Source: Ixodes scapularis (taxonomy: Eukaryota; Arthropoda; Arachnida; Ixodida; Ixodidae). Taken from it: a stretch of DNA of 64,000 bases. Location of the stretch: NCBI RefSeq assembly GCF_016920785.2, contig NW_024609880.1, forward strand, positions 61,083,292-61,147,291, in the 5' to 3' direction. Of this stretch, positions 54,749-64,000 are shown one piece after another. The notes beneath the pieces were generated by a model. The model was given only the letters and a program-made list of their open reading frames with translations. It ran no database searches and had not been told where the DNA came from. The translations under genes and the position numbers were made by a program. The stretch's first letter is position 1. The number at the start of each line of letters is the position of its first letter.

Positions 54749-57700
54749 GTGAGGTGACGCGCAAACCTCGGCGCTTGTCAGTTTTACCCCAATATGCAAA
54801 AGCTATTTATCTACTCATTTTTCTTTTTAGGGCCATCACGTGAGTACACCGCCTAAAAAGGGGTTGTGTCTGAGTACGCTTTTTTTTTTTTATGAGCTAT
54901 GGACAGAGCGGAATGACAAGGTCCAAAATACGAGAACCGACAACAAAAGCGGTTGTCCTTGTTATAATGGCATCGCTTGCCCTGTTGTTTTTTTTTTTTT
55001 TTTTTTTCTACGCACCGTGAGCCAGCCAGCCAGCCTAAGATGCACTTTTATTATGCATCCCCACAAAGGTGTTTTTAGATTTAGATGTGGCAGTACTGTA
55101 CCAATATCGCAATTATTTCTTTAAATGTCAGTGTATGCGAGCAAACATTTAAAAAAAATTGTTAAAAGTATCACCAGGCGAATGCATGCGCTTTAGTCAT
55201 TCACAACTAATTGAATAGTCCCGAATTCCATATGCATGAAGAGCCAGCCAGCCTAAGATGCACTTTTATTATGCGCCCCACAAAGGTGTTTCTAGACTTA
55301 GATGTGAGAGTACTACAACAATATTGCAAGTATTTCTTTAAATGTCAGTGTATGCGAGCAAACACTAAAAAAAATCGTTAAAAGTATCACCAGGCGAACT
55401 CATGCGTTTTGGTCATTCACAACTAATTCAATACTCCCGAATTCCATCAGAGTAGAAATTTGTATTACATTATCACGCTTAAATTGAGTCGACGTACATT
55501 TCCTAAACAAAATTAAAGAGAATAATGACATGCTTTGAATGAACAAGGGGAAAACAAAAAATGCAAGCAAACTCTTTGGTTGAAACTTACTCACAGACGG
55601 CGCACATATCTTCGGATCTGCTTTCGGCTGTTGATCTCGAAGAAGAAACTTTTTACCTATTTCGTAGCATATAAATATAATCATTGTGTTAAAAGTTGCG
55701 AATTTCTATGCAAAAATTATAATAAAAAAATGAGTGAAGGATGGTGCGACCAGCAGCATGTTGCTTATACATTCTTGTTGACAGCATAAATGCGATGTTG
55801 TTGATTTCAGTAAGGTGGAGAGTTGAGCTAGTTCTTCAGAGGTCGTAATATTAAAAACAGCAAACAAGCAGGGAGAAAGAGAGGAGATCGCAGAGCGCTT
55901 ACTTACAGCTGATGTATTGTGAAATAAAAAGGAATCAGGAATGAAACACGCACCACAGAGAAAAGAGGAAAACCACTGATGCATGAATGAGCTGTACTAT
56001 AAAGGGAAGATAAAGAAGAAAAAAATCACAAACGGGAAGCAAATTAAGTTTAGGAAAGAGATGAAAAAAAAAAGAAGAGAGAGAGGTAGAGAGAATACGC
56101 ATTTGTTGAAAAGGAAATAGCGAGGTCAGCCAGCGCTTTGGGCTGGTTTGCTACGCTGTGAAAAATAAGAGAAAGAAAAATAAGTAGCGCTGACCCTACC
56201 GCCGTCCTAGCGCCACGCCAGCTGATACGAGTGTCAGCCGACACTTCACTCGTATGAGCCATCTTCGGGTGACGCGAACAATTCAACACCAGTCTTGAAT
56301 AAGTTACTTTTTAAAAGTATTTAATTACAGTTACAGTTACTTTCCTAACAATGTATTTAAGGTACAGTTACAGTTACTTAAAGATAAAAGTAACGCGTTG
56401 CAGTTACAGTTACTTCGGCCGAGTAACTTAGCTACTTTCAAGGTACTCATGGATATGCAACTATGAAGACATGGATGACAGAACAAAATGAGCAACATTT
56501 ACATTTATTTACGTCAACCACGGCACACCTGGGCAACTACCGGGGCCCCCGGGTGCACGGCCCCTGGGAGAGGGCAAGTCGGCCAATAAAAGCACGAACT
56601 CTGATCTCTGTCTCCAACAATTTGTTGGAGACAGAGTGCGATTAACAAAAGCTTGTTTATTTAATTTTTTTTTTTTTGAATATTCGTTTTTAAACAGATG
56701 GGTCATAAACAGCGACCGAACGTATAAACAATCCGTGCAAAAATTTTCGCAACGACGTGTAACAGCGTCAAACAATCCAGCCTCAAGACTCGCGATAATT
56801 CGTTCAACGAGTGTAGTAAGTGACAGTACGAATTAAACTGACCTACACACCATCCCATTATATTAGTATTTTTTTTTAAATCGCCACGTCAATATATTTA
56901 CTCCGCTATCAAAAAATGGAATCAAAATTTTTAAAAAAATACCAAATTGCAAAACAAAACAGAATATAACTTTCCAGATCCGATTGATGCAACCATAATA
57001 CCTCGCTATGCGGAAAGCAAGTCGTCTGCTTCTTGCGAAGGAGTCGCGGTGACGTCAGAATGACGCTGAGCTCCGATTGGCTGTAATTGAAAGGATACTG
57101 GGTAGAGTGTAATGCTAGATCCCTCGAGGTCTACCACTATATTTTTCAATCAGTCAATAAGAGCTCGTCGTTTTGACATTATCGCAACTTCTGCGCAAAA
57201 CGCAGACAAACTTGCGCTCCGCATGCGCTTCCTTTCACTGTAAGGAACAATCACAAAGAACGCTATAAGCCAAGGGAGACAATCAAGCAATGCCAAAAGG
57301 GTGTTGTTGCGGCTCACGTTGTCTTTGTTCGTTTGCCACCACCCACTAAACTAAAACACGCGCAATGAATTTGCCGCGGTCCTGCGCTTTCTTTTTGCGC
57401 TTGATTCGTATAGCCTGCTATAGCAAACCCACAAAAAGAACGAGTGCCTTGACAATGCACTTTCGGCGCTGCCTGATTCACTGTGTCCGATCGTAGCACC
57501 AACTGCGGTCTCCTGTTTTTGCCAGGCTATAGACGCTTTGCAGCAGCTGTGCATGGGCGCCGCCATAACCGACCTTCAGTTCTTGTTTCCTCCTATTACA
57601 TTTACTTCACTTCATCATTACCACAGCAGGGCAGGTTATTGCCATTTTAGGTTCTACTGTGCCCTTCTCCACAGCATTGGCCTTTCTGAAGGCTTGTCAA

Positions 57701-60700
57701 GGCACGCTTTAGTGGCTCGGCATCTGGGAAAGACAAGAGAAGGTCAGCAATGGCGGATGTAATTTGGCGCCTGTGTAAAGCGCCTATAGCAACGGGATAT
57801 ATAGCTTCATGAAATTTTTCTCCCAGAAAGTTTAGAAAACAAATCCACACTGCACAAGAAACAAGGACGCGATGGGGAGGAGAGCTATGGCAAGCCTTCA
57901 CATTCTTCGTTGTGGTGACACTTCGGGGCCTAACATTCGGTGCTTTGAGCTTTTCGGTACCAAGAGGAAGCTTAGGTCATACTCACCTCCCTAAAAATGG
58001 TGTTAAGGTGGAGGCTGCGCAATTTCGCTGAGGAAGCGGTCCTCCAGTTTTTGTCAGACTATAGCAATAAAGAGGAGTCCACACTCTAAATGAAGGACTC
58101 TGCGTGCGATTTCTTGTCGAACATGAGGCAGCGAATTCGAGAAGGAGGATCCCAGCGAATGGAGGTTGAAATACGATTAGACCAAAAGAGTGAATCCACG
58201 AGGACAATGACATCAGATTTCACTCACTTATTGTCCCTACGCACGTCGAACTGTTCAGGTCTAATCATATAGGTCTAATCAGGTCTAATCAGGAATAAGT
58301 GCACCACTAAGGAGGCGTCAAGCTGTTGGTGGGTCACTGAAAATAAGAATAAACATAAACAATAAACATATTATGTATTCGTAATTCGTTATGATATATA
58401 AAGTGTTACCGTGATTGACTGTTTCCATGCTCCATAGAAAGTAAAAATGTTTGTCTTTATTTAGAGTGCAGTGTCTGAGTATGGTTTAGTACAGTAGGTT
58501 TAACATACGATATTGACCATACGTAGGCTCCGATGCCACCAAGGGAATCACGATTCCCAGGAACAAGTTCCAGGTCCCCGTCGTCTGCTACTACTACGGC
58601 TGGGCCATCAGTCGACCGGCACCGATGAACTACAAGGTGGAGGATGTTCCCCTGGACTACTGCACCTTCGTGGTCCTCGCGTTCGCTGGCATCGACGATC
58701 GCACTTGGGAACTCAAGAGCATGATTCCAGAGTATAAGCAAGATGAAAGTAAGTTCCGAGTCACGCTTGAAAAATCAGTTTTCAAGAGGGCCCAGAAATT
58801 CTCTATATACCGAGTGTTCGGAAGAACCTAGAACCGCGTTTTTGCCGCCAGAAATATACACTAAGCTTCGACAAACGCAAAGTCTCTGCCAAAAAGTAGC
58901 GCTAGCATTTGGGACCAGATGCCAAGGCTCGTGAAATTCCCGTTTCCTAAATAATACATTTTAGGCGATTTTTTAACATTTTGATTTAAAAATCGGGGCC
59001 CGTTCCCCGTAGTAGACACCATTCATCTCCATAATTGACGAGATGCGTTGCATACATTTATATGTTTAAAATATTAGCAAATGGGTTTCATCTTTTGAAT
59101 TCAAATCAAGAACCTCTGAATCTTTGGCATCTGGTACCCATTACAAGTACTACATTTGGGTGAAAACTCAGCGTTTAGTGACTCGTTGCTGATTTGGTTG
59201 TTACTGTTTTTTTGCTTTTTTTTACGCAATGTTTGTTTGTTTCTGTGTTGTTTTTTTTTACCGTACAATTGGTATTTCTAAGGGTATGCAATGGCGATGA
59301 AAACAAGCTTATACATGCTTGTCCCATCACAAATATCTAGAAACCGATTGGAAAGTCAGATTACATCAGATAAAACCACGCACGAGTCTGTGGAGACGCT
59401 TTACAACTGCCACAGAATTACCTCGTCCTTTCTGTTTCCCTCTACACAAACCTGAAGGTCTGCCGTGAATTGATTTCAGCATTGTACAGGAACTTCACCG
59501 ATCTGAAGACTCAGCACTTGTTCCTGAAAACAATGCTCGCCGTTGGTGGCTGGGATCTAGGCGGCAAGGTGTTTTCTGATATGGCGAAAGAGCCCGAAAG
59601 AAGAACAAAGTTTGTCAACAGCGCACTGGACTGGATGCTTCGCTACGGTTTCGACGGCCTCGAGATCATCTGGAAGTACCCGGGCTACGAACCTCGGGGT
59701 GGAACATCGGACGACAAGGAAAACTTCGTACAACTGATTAAGGTACACCGCATTTTTATGTTATCCGCAGGAACCATGTGCTGACTTTTCTTCGAGAATA
59801 TTTTGCAGCTATTCTATTATAAAAGCGCCTAGTGCATGTACTGTACTTCTACAAATCCAGTCTACTTTGTTTTTTCTCTTCATAGCATTACGCGGTTGTT
59901 TCTTATTCGTGCATTTTCCCCCGTCATGATATAACGAAGAATTTATAAGAAATGATTACCATGCTGATAATGATAATAATTTTCGGAGAGGGGAGAGAAT
60001 GGAGAGAAAGAACGAACGTAAATCTCCGAATACGGCCAGGTGAGTGATGCGCGACTGAAAAAAACGCACCTCGTTCTCGTATTGAACCACGACCTCTCAA
60101 CTAGAAATCGAGAAGACCCTAATTCAAAAAAAAAAAACCAGGCGGAATTTTTTTTTTTTTTTTTGCGTCGCGCATTAGTTTAGTATTTGTGTTTGGAGAT
60201 TAGTGTTTGTCATTTGTCTCCCTTGTTCCGCCTCTCCAGGAATTATTATCATTATTCTTTTCTAATTCGCTCGCACCTTCGCATTCACTGCATTATTCTC
60301 GAAACACGCTGCTTGTTTTTAGGTCAGTCCGGTCAGCGCTGAAACACCTGCTAAATATATTCACAGTCTTAACATCATGAAAGGTTTATAGAAAATACGA
60401 ATGGACAAATTTTTACGTTTGAGGTACGGCGTACGTTGGCATGGCGCCGCTGCCTAGGACCGGGCGAGAGTGTGTTTCTCCTGTTCTTTGAATCTTCCGA
60501 TCGCTCTGCGCAGTCTCCGAAGCATGTGACGCCATCCCGTGTCCCGGTGGCGAACAGTGGGTTCCAATAGCCAAACCAAAATATTGGTGACGAATACCCT
60601 TGAGCCGCCGCACCGGTTTGTCACGTACAATTTCACACTTGAGCAGTATCAGTAAATAGATAAAAAAAAGCTTGTCACCGGACGAAAGGGCACTTGGAGA

Positions 60701-61461
60701 CTGAAATTTTCAGCTGTGTATGATCGTTTATAACTCATAATGCTTCAGGAAAACCAACGCTGGTTTTCTTGAGTTCTCCCCCTTCTGATGGTAAAGCATT
60801 AACTGCAAATGGAGCGACCCCGACGTCATCAGCTTTTGAAGCCACGCCAAACGGCACTTTCTCCTGTCCCAGTGGAGCGAAGCCTGTCGTCTGTAGCAGA
60901 AATCTGAATGATAGGCTCCTCTATTGCGCGCGTCATAGTTTCAAGGAACGAGGCTCCCACTGGCTCTCGCGCGGCGTAATTCTAAGGAACGCCACCAGAA
61001 AAGCCGTCTCCATGGCGTCGCAGCGCACGCAACGGGCCGGCCGCCGGTAAGAGGTGTGAGTCTAGCTGCAAAGCCCGTACGGGCAAACTCCGTAGAGATG
61101 GCACTGCCGAGCTCAGCGCAGCGCGACAAGTTCACGAGAGCAAGCGCTCCGCCGTCGGCCGCTACCTCGGCAGTAGCGGAACGTGGCCGTCCACGCCAGT
61201 ACGCCGCAGATGAACTAAGGGAGCGGAACAACGACCCCCATCTTTCGCATTCACAACCTATAAGAAGTAATTTATTGTCCACAGACTTTTTTTTTTTGAG
61301 TTTTGAAAATATCGGAACGGCACATAACTTATACCTTTTCTCGGCTCCGATTTTCAGGAATTGAAGGCAGCTTTCGATCCCCATCCCTTGTTCCTGACGG
61401 CGGCAGTCCCCGTTGAGGAGAACTACCTGGAGGACGGCTACGACATTCCACGACTGACACG
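54667..61461 (+). CDS. Gene 3: chitinase-like pseudoenzyme, 5' four exons (continues past window)
   Basis: Exons 54667-54748, 58527-58748, 59480-59742 and 61358-61461 sum to 671 nt (223 codons plus two bases). Lengths and phases equal gene 2 exon by exon. It encodes a signal peptide (LVLLLACFVRDVSA), VVCYYYGW, KTMLAVGGW and the same dead motif FDGLEIIWKYP, with the catalytic Glu replaced by Lys (codon 59674-59676). Residue identity with gene 2 is high in exons 2-4 and low in the signal peptide. The remaining exons, including any CBM14 domain, should lie downstream of 64000. Function is inferred to be as for gene 2: secreted, non-hydrolytic, possibly carbohydrate-binding. Confidence 0.9.
55024..55447 (+). 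repeat. 218-bp tandem duplication
   Basis: AGCCAGCCAGCCTAAGATGC ... CCCGAATTCCAT repeats with a 218-bp period: copy 1 at 55024-55229 and copy 2 at 55242-55447, with about 10% differences. Confidence 0.85.
56290..56441. mobile_element. hAT-like MITE, 5' fragment
   Basis: Starts CAGTCTTGAATAAGTTAC, the same end as the 45145 element (CAGTCTTGGGTAAGTTAC), with CAGTTACAGTTAC repeats inside. The 3' terminus is absent. No TSD identified. Confidence 0.7.
56597..56638. repeat. Short hairpin
   Basis: CTCTGTCTCCAACAA and TTGTTGGAGACAGAG are exact reverse complements separated by one or two bases. Confidence 0.7.
57010..57222. mobile_element. Palindromic MITE, family copy 2
   Basis: Resembles 36567-36791: GCGGAAAGC.AGTCGTCTGCTTCTTG ... 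CCGATTGGCTGTAATTGAAAG on the left and TTTTTCAATCAGTCAATAAGAGCTC ... CTTCTGCGCAAAACG ... CTCCGC on the right. No central poly-T in this copy. Confidence 0.7.
58256..58292. repeat. Short tandem GGTCTAATCA repeat
   Basis: GGTCTAATCA occurs three times within about 37 bp (58257, 58271 and 58281). Confidence 0.8.
58527..58748 (+). CDS. Gene 3 exon 2
   Basis: 222 nt, phases as in gene 2 exon 2. Encodes GSDATKGITIPRNKFQVP, VVCYYYGW and VVLAFAGIDDRTWELKS. The acceptor is CATACGTAG and the donor AAA|GTAAGT. The differences from gene 2 include L/Q, G/S, P/A, R/K, V/M and Q/K. Confidence 0.92.
58749..59479 (+). other. Gene 3 intron 2
   Basis: 731 bp, with T-rich stretches. Acceptor TTGATTTCAG. No recognised repeat. 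Confidence 0.8.
59480..59742 (+). CDS. Gene 3 exon 3: degenerate catalytic motif
   Basis: 263 nt. Encodes TLYRNFTDLKTQHLFLK, TMLAVGGWDLGG and FDGLEIIWKYPGYEPRGG, with Lys in the place of the catalytic Glu (codon AAG at 59674-59676) and Ile in place of the second motif Asp, exactly as in gene 2. Only a handful of residues differ from gene 2. Confidence 0.93.
59743..61357 (+). other. Gene 3 intron 3
   Basis: 1.6 kb from GTACAC to ATTTTCAG. Contains a foldback element (59965-60257) and a GC-rich stretch (about 60780-61210) that gives long ORFs on both strands without domains. Confidence 0.75.
59965..60257. mobile_element. 293-bp foldback element in intron 3
   Basis: The left arm GATAATGATAATAATTTTCGG and the right arm AATTATTATCATTATTC pair, continuing through GGAGAGG.../...CCTCTCC, AATCTCC/GGAGATT and GATGCGCGAC/GTCGCGCATT. 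The middle contains, on the - strand, a GGTTCAATACG segment resembling a tRNA B box. No ORF. Confidence 0.7.
61358..61461 (+). CDS. Gene 3 exon 4
   Basis: 104 nt, phases 0 to 2. Encodes ELKAAFDPHPLFLTAAVPV, EENYLEDGYDIPRLTR. Donor CG|GTGAAT. Five substitutions relative to gene 2 exon 4, four of them N/D, S/D or L-type changes. Confidence 0.88.
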
Positions 61462-61926
61462 GTGAATCTCAGGGCCCTAGAAGGCAACCTTGGGTGAAAG
61501 CGTGCATTGAAAGCGACAACCACTAAGAAAATGAATCGTCTGCAGGGAGGCAACTCTGGCGAATGACGAGGGTCTTATGTACATAGTGCGTCTCCTCCTC
61601 CGTTTCACGTAAAATCCAAATCGCAGCCGACGCCTACGATCCGATGGGAGCCGATCAAGCAGCTGAGTCAACAGTGCATCGTTACAGCGTTCGTCTTTGT
61701 CGCTTTTGCTATCAGCGGCTACCTGAATCTCGCGCCTGCGGAGAAAAGCGCCGTATAGCGCGGCCGAGTCATTGCGAGTGATTTGTGTAGTTGCTGATGG
61801 AAAACGATTAAAGGCAATGAGCGCCGCGACGACGCACTTTTTGGTGCATCGACAGCGGTCGCACTTGACTTCAAACGCAGTGCAAACCTGAACACAGTTT
61901 GCGCAGTATGTTGCAATACGTTGAAG

Positions 61927-61931
61927 TACGT

Positions 61932-61962
<31 letters not shown>

Positions 61963-62006
61963 TTCATTCATTCATTCATTCATTCATTCATTCATTTATT
62001 TATATA
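61927..62006. repeat. (TTTA)n-(TTCA)n microsatellite
   Basis: A run of TTTA, then TTCA, then TTTA tetranucleotides totalling about 75 bp. Confidence 0.9.
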
Positions 62007-62111
62007 TGGATACCCGCAGCGACTTCGACGCACTATTGCAGGGAGAGGCTATCAAAAAACCTGGCGGTCGAAAATACGGGTGGGAACACATTCTGTTTGA
62101 TCACATTCAAT

Positions 62112-62882
62112 TCAAATGCTATACGAACAAAACAAAAAAAAGGATTCACAACAAGACTTAACGATTGCTATTTCTGACACGTAAAATGGACTTCGAATAG
62201 AATTGTCTCTAGCAATACGGGTTGCATCACTGTAAAAAGAGTAAACAAATTTTAGTTTGAGGTCCTTTCTTCTACAGGACAACAGTTTCCATTTCAATGG
62301 CGATTTCATATTTGTGACGCTCGCTTTGAACGTATAATTATTTAGGGCAAATCTTTTACAGTGACTTTGCACTCGTTCTAGTTTATCAAAAAGACATTTT
62401 GTTCTTGGGTGCAAAACTATGCACACATATTCGAGCATTGAAATGACAAAATAAAAACAAAGTTTCTTTAGCTCTGAAGGGCAACACTGGAAATTACAAC
62501 AAAAGAATCCCAACATACTGTTTGCATCCTCTGTAATTTTATTGATATGACTGTTCCATGACAAGTCACTTGAAGATGTAACGCCGAGATAACGAACTGA
62601 GTAAGTTATTTTGCTGTGTCCGTTGTTAATATTATAGCGCATGTCCTCCGTTAGTTTTCTTTTTCTCGAAAGCCTTACCATTTTAGATTTACTTGCAATA
62701 AGTTTCATGAGCCAGTCACTGCGCCAGTTTGATACTCGATTTATGTCTAATTGAAGTTTAAAGTAATCATCATCATCCTTAATTGTTCTGTAAAGAACAA
62801 CGTCATCGGGGAATAGTTTAAGACGCGAAGAAACATTTAAGCAAATATCATTTATGTTAGTCAAAAAAAGAAGAGGACACAA
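62112..62882 (-). mobile_element. LINE reverse transcriptase C-terminal half
   Basis: A 256-codon ORF on the - strand reads CPLLFLTNINDICLNVSSRLKLFPDDVVLYR (the RT active site FADD with Ala to Pro), then QLDINRVSNW..WLMKLIASKSKMV, then YSVRYLGVTSSSDLSWNSHI, then FYFVISMLEYVCIVLHP. This is the palm and thumb of a Jockey/CR1-like LINE RT. Open reading is long for a relic, but the upstream GVPQGS part is out of frame (about 62883-62920), so it is truncated and probably inactive. Confidence 0.85.
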
Positions 62883-63049
62883 GACCGAGTCGAGCCCTCT
62901 CGGACTCCAGATGTACCATGACCACTCAAATTCACAGGCTGTTTTCGATCATAAAAGTAGTTGCCAATCCAGAAAAGAAAAAAACATCTGAATCAATATT
63001 CAAAACATGCAACTTTTCCAGTAACAAACAGTGATATCCACCTTATCGA

Positions 63050-63300
63050 AAGGCAGCTTCGGTGGCTCCGGGGCAATACGCCGGCCTACGGAGCCCCAGG
63101 TAGCGAGTTCGAAACACGGGCGAGGTTTCCGCAATGTGGCGGTGGCTTATTCTGGAGATGGCGCCGTGTAACCGAGCTTTCGGTTGCACGTCAAAGGATC
63201 CGTAGATGGTCGAAATGAATCCTCAGTCCTCCGCCGGGCGTCCGCTAGCAGAATCCCACCCGGGTGTTAGGTTTTTGGTCGAATGAGACTGCCTTACGAC
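63050..63300 (+). mobile_element. Degraded tRNA-derived SINE (tick Ruka-like)
   Basis: A tRNA-like head GTGGCTCCGGGGC..ACGCCGG ... GCGAGTTCGAAACACGG (A and B boxes) is followed by the SINE body GGTTGCACGTCAAAGGATCC, TAGATGGTCGAAATGAATCCTCAGTCCTCCGC. The body matches in order the recalled consensus of the common tick SINE (GCACGTTAAAGATCC, GGTGGTCGAAAT, CGGAGTCCTCCAC). It is heavily mutated. Confidence 0.65.
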
Positions 63301-64000
63301 TGCAGCTTTAATATTCACCATCCTCGCTGGATAAGCTAAACTAAAATAGTGGAGTGATTGAACTTTCGAATGGATTCCGGGTGTTTCGGTGAGTTCATCT
63401 CATTTTTTCTAAAAACATTTATTTTTAAAGACGTCTGCTCCCGTCTTCATTTACGGCAAAGTATGGTGGTTCGGAAGGATATCGAGTTAAATCCTATCTG
63501 CACGACTGAATTTCAGATTCCGTAGTAATATTCCCAAAACAAAAAGACAAGTACTTATGTTTTTGTTCTTGACACTTACCAATTAGTCTCAAATAGGGCG
63601 TGCAAGTTCGTCTGCTCCATACGCACCTCGCACGTTTCTTTAGCACCCAAACGCGCCCACATGCTTTTGTTTCCCCTTGGCCTCAATCAATGACGGCACT
63701 CGCTTGGTTGCCTCGTCATCGCACATTCCCTGTGCGCTATGTTTCCTTCTGATTGGCATGGTCCTCTTTGCGCTGCAACGCGTCAAAGACGCATTTTGGA
63801 ACACTTGCTCGTCGTATGCAGCTCGTGCTTTCAAACGAAAACCACACATCAGCCGAATGTTACATCACATAGCAGCGCTCATCTTTCCGATAATGGCAAC
63901 GTGACCTTAACCGAGGCCCTTACTAAGCAGGGCGGTTGGCATCCAGGACTTCCGGGTAGCGCTATCGGCAAAAGTGGCTGAGCTCTTCTTCCCCTAGGGA

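Larger units (their letters stand above)
54749..58526 (+). other. Gene 3 intron 1
   Basis: 3.8 kb. Contains a 218-bp tandem duplication (55024-55447), a fragment of the hAT-like MITE (56290-56441), a short hairpin (56597-56638), the second copy of a palindromic MITE (57010-57222) and a tandem GGTCTAATCA repeat (58256-58292). No further exon is seen before 58527. Confidence 0.8.
61462..64000 (+). other. Gene 3 intron 4 (5' part; exon 5 lies beyond the window)
   Basis: At least 2.5 kb. Contains a (TTTA)n/(TTCA)n microsatellite, a LINE reverse-transcriptase fragment on the - strand, and a degraded tRNA-derived SINE. No sequence like gene 2 exon 5 (VDWFNVLAYDL) is found before the window ends. 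Confidence 0.75.

Noticed and set aside
60941..61384. 147-codon - strand ORF in gene 3 intron 3
   Set aside because: GC-rich stretch antisense to the end of intron 3 and the exon 4 start. No domain, and it overlaps a + strand splice site.
1..64000. CRISPR array or bacterial operon
   Set aside because: No repeat-spacer pattern. Genes have introns, poly(A) signals and Pol III tRNA structure, and the sequence is clearly eukaryotic nuclear DNA.

Overview
The window looks like nuclear DNA of an arachnid, most probably a hard tick. The reasons are the chitinase-like genes with GT-AG introns, the tRNA-Ser(GCU) copies, a degraded tRNA-derived SINE resembling the tick Ruka-type SINE, and a CCHC-ORF1 LINE, a CR1/L2-like LINE and THAP-type elements of the kinds known from tick genomes. 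This assignment rests on recalled family resemblance, not on a search. About 95% of the window is intron or intergenic DNA dominated by transposons.

The backbone is a head-to-tail cluster of glycoside hydrolase 18 (chitinase) family genes, all on the + strand. Gene 1 (1-1948) contributes only its last exon, which holds the end of the GH18 barrel, a Thr/Pro linker, a CBM14 chitin-binding domain and a poly(A) signal. Gene 2 (8313-18902) is complete: eight exons join in consistent phase into a 423-residue secreted protein with no CBM14 domain. Gene 3 (54667 to beyond 64000) has its first four exons in the window, with exon lengths and phases identical to gene 2. In both gene 2 and gene 3 the catalytic GH18 signature DGxDxDxE has become DGLEIIWK, so the catalytic glutamate is lysine. 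These look like a small family of secreted chitinase-like pseudoenzymes, presumably lectin-like or regulatory, next to a gene that keeps a chitin-binding tail.

From 18.9 to 54.5 kb there is no recognisable host protein gene. The stretch holds three tRNA-Ser(GCU) copies (one degenerate), a two-ORF LINE with CCHC fingers (29.1-32.1 kb, + strand) carrying a nested PIF/Harbinger-like MITE, a CR1/L2-like LINE (32.1-36.3 kb, - strand), a LINE 3' end joined to a frameshifted THAP-domain ORF between inverted repeats (37.0-41.0 kb), hAT-like elements with 8-bp target duplications, and a 1.8-kb foldback element at 50.5-52.3 kb.

The most unusual structural theme is the number of long palindromic (foldback or hairpin) elements. 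At least a dozen were found by eye, several inside the introns of the chitinase-like genes. One has a GC-rich minisatellite as its centre, and one sits exactly inside a (TA)n microsatellite. All repeat boundaries were found by reading and are approximate unless a target-site duplication is given.
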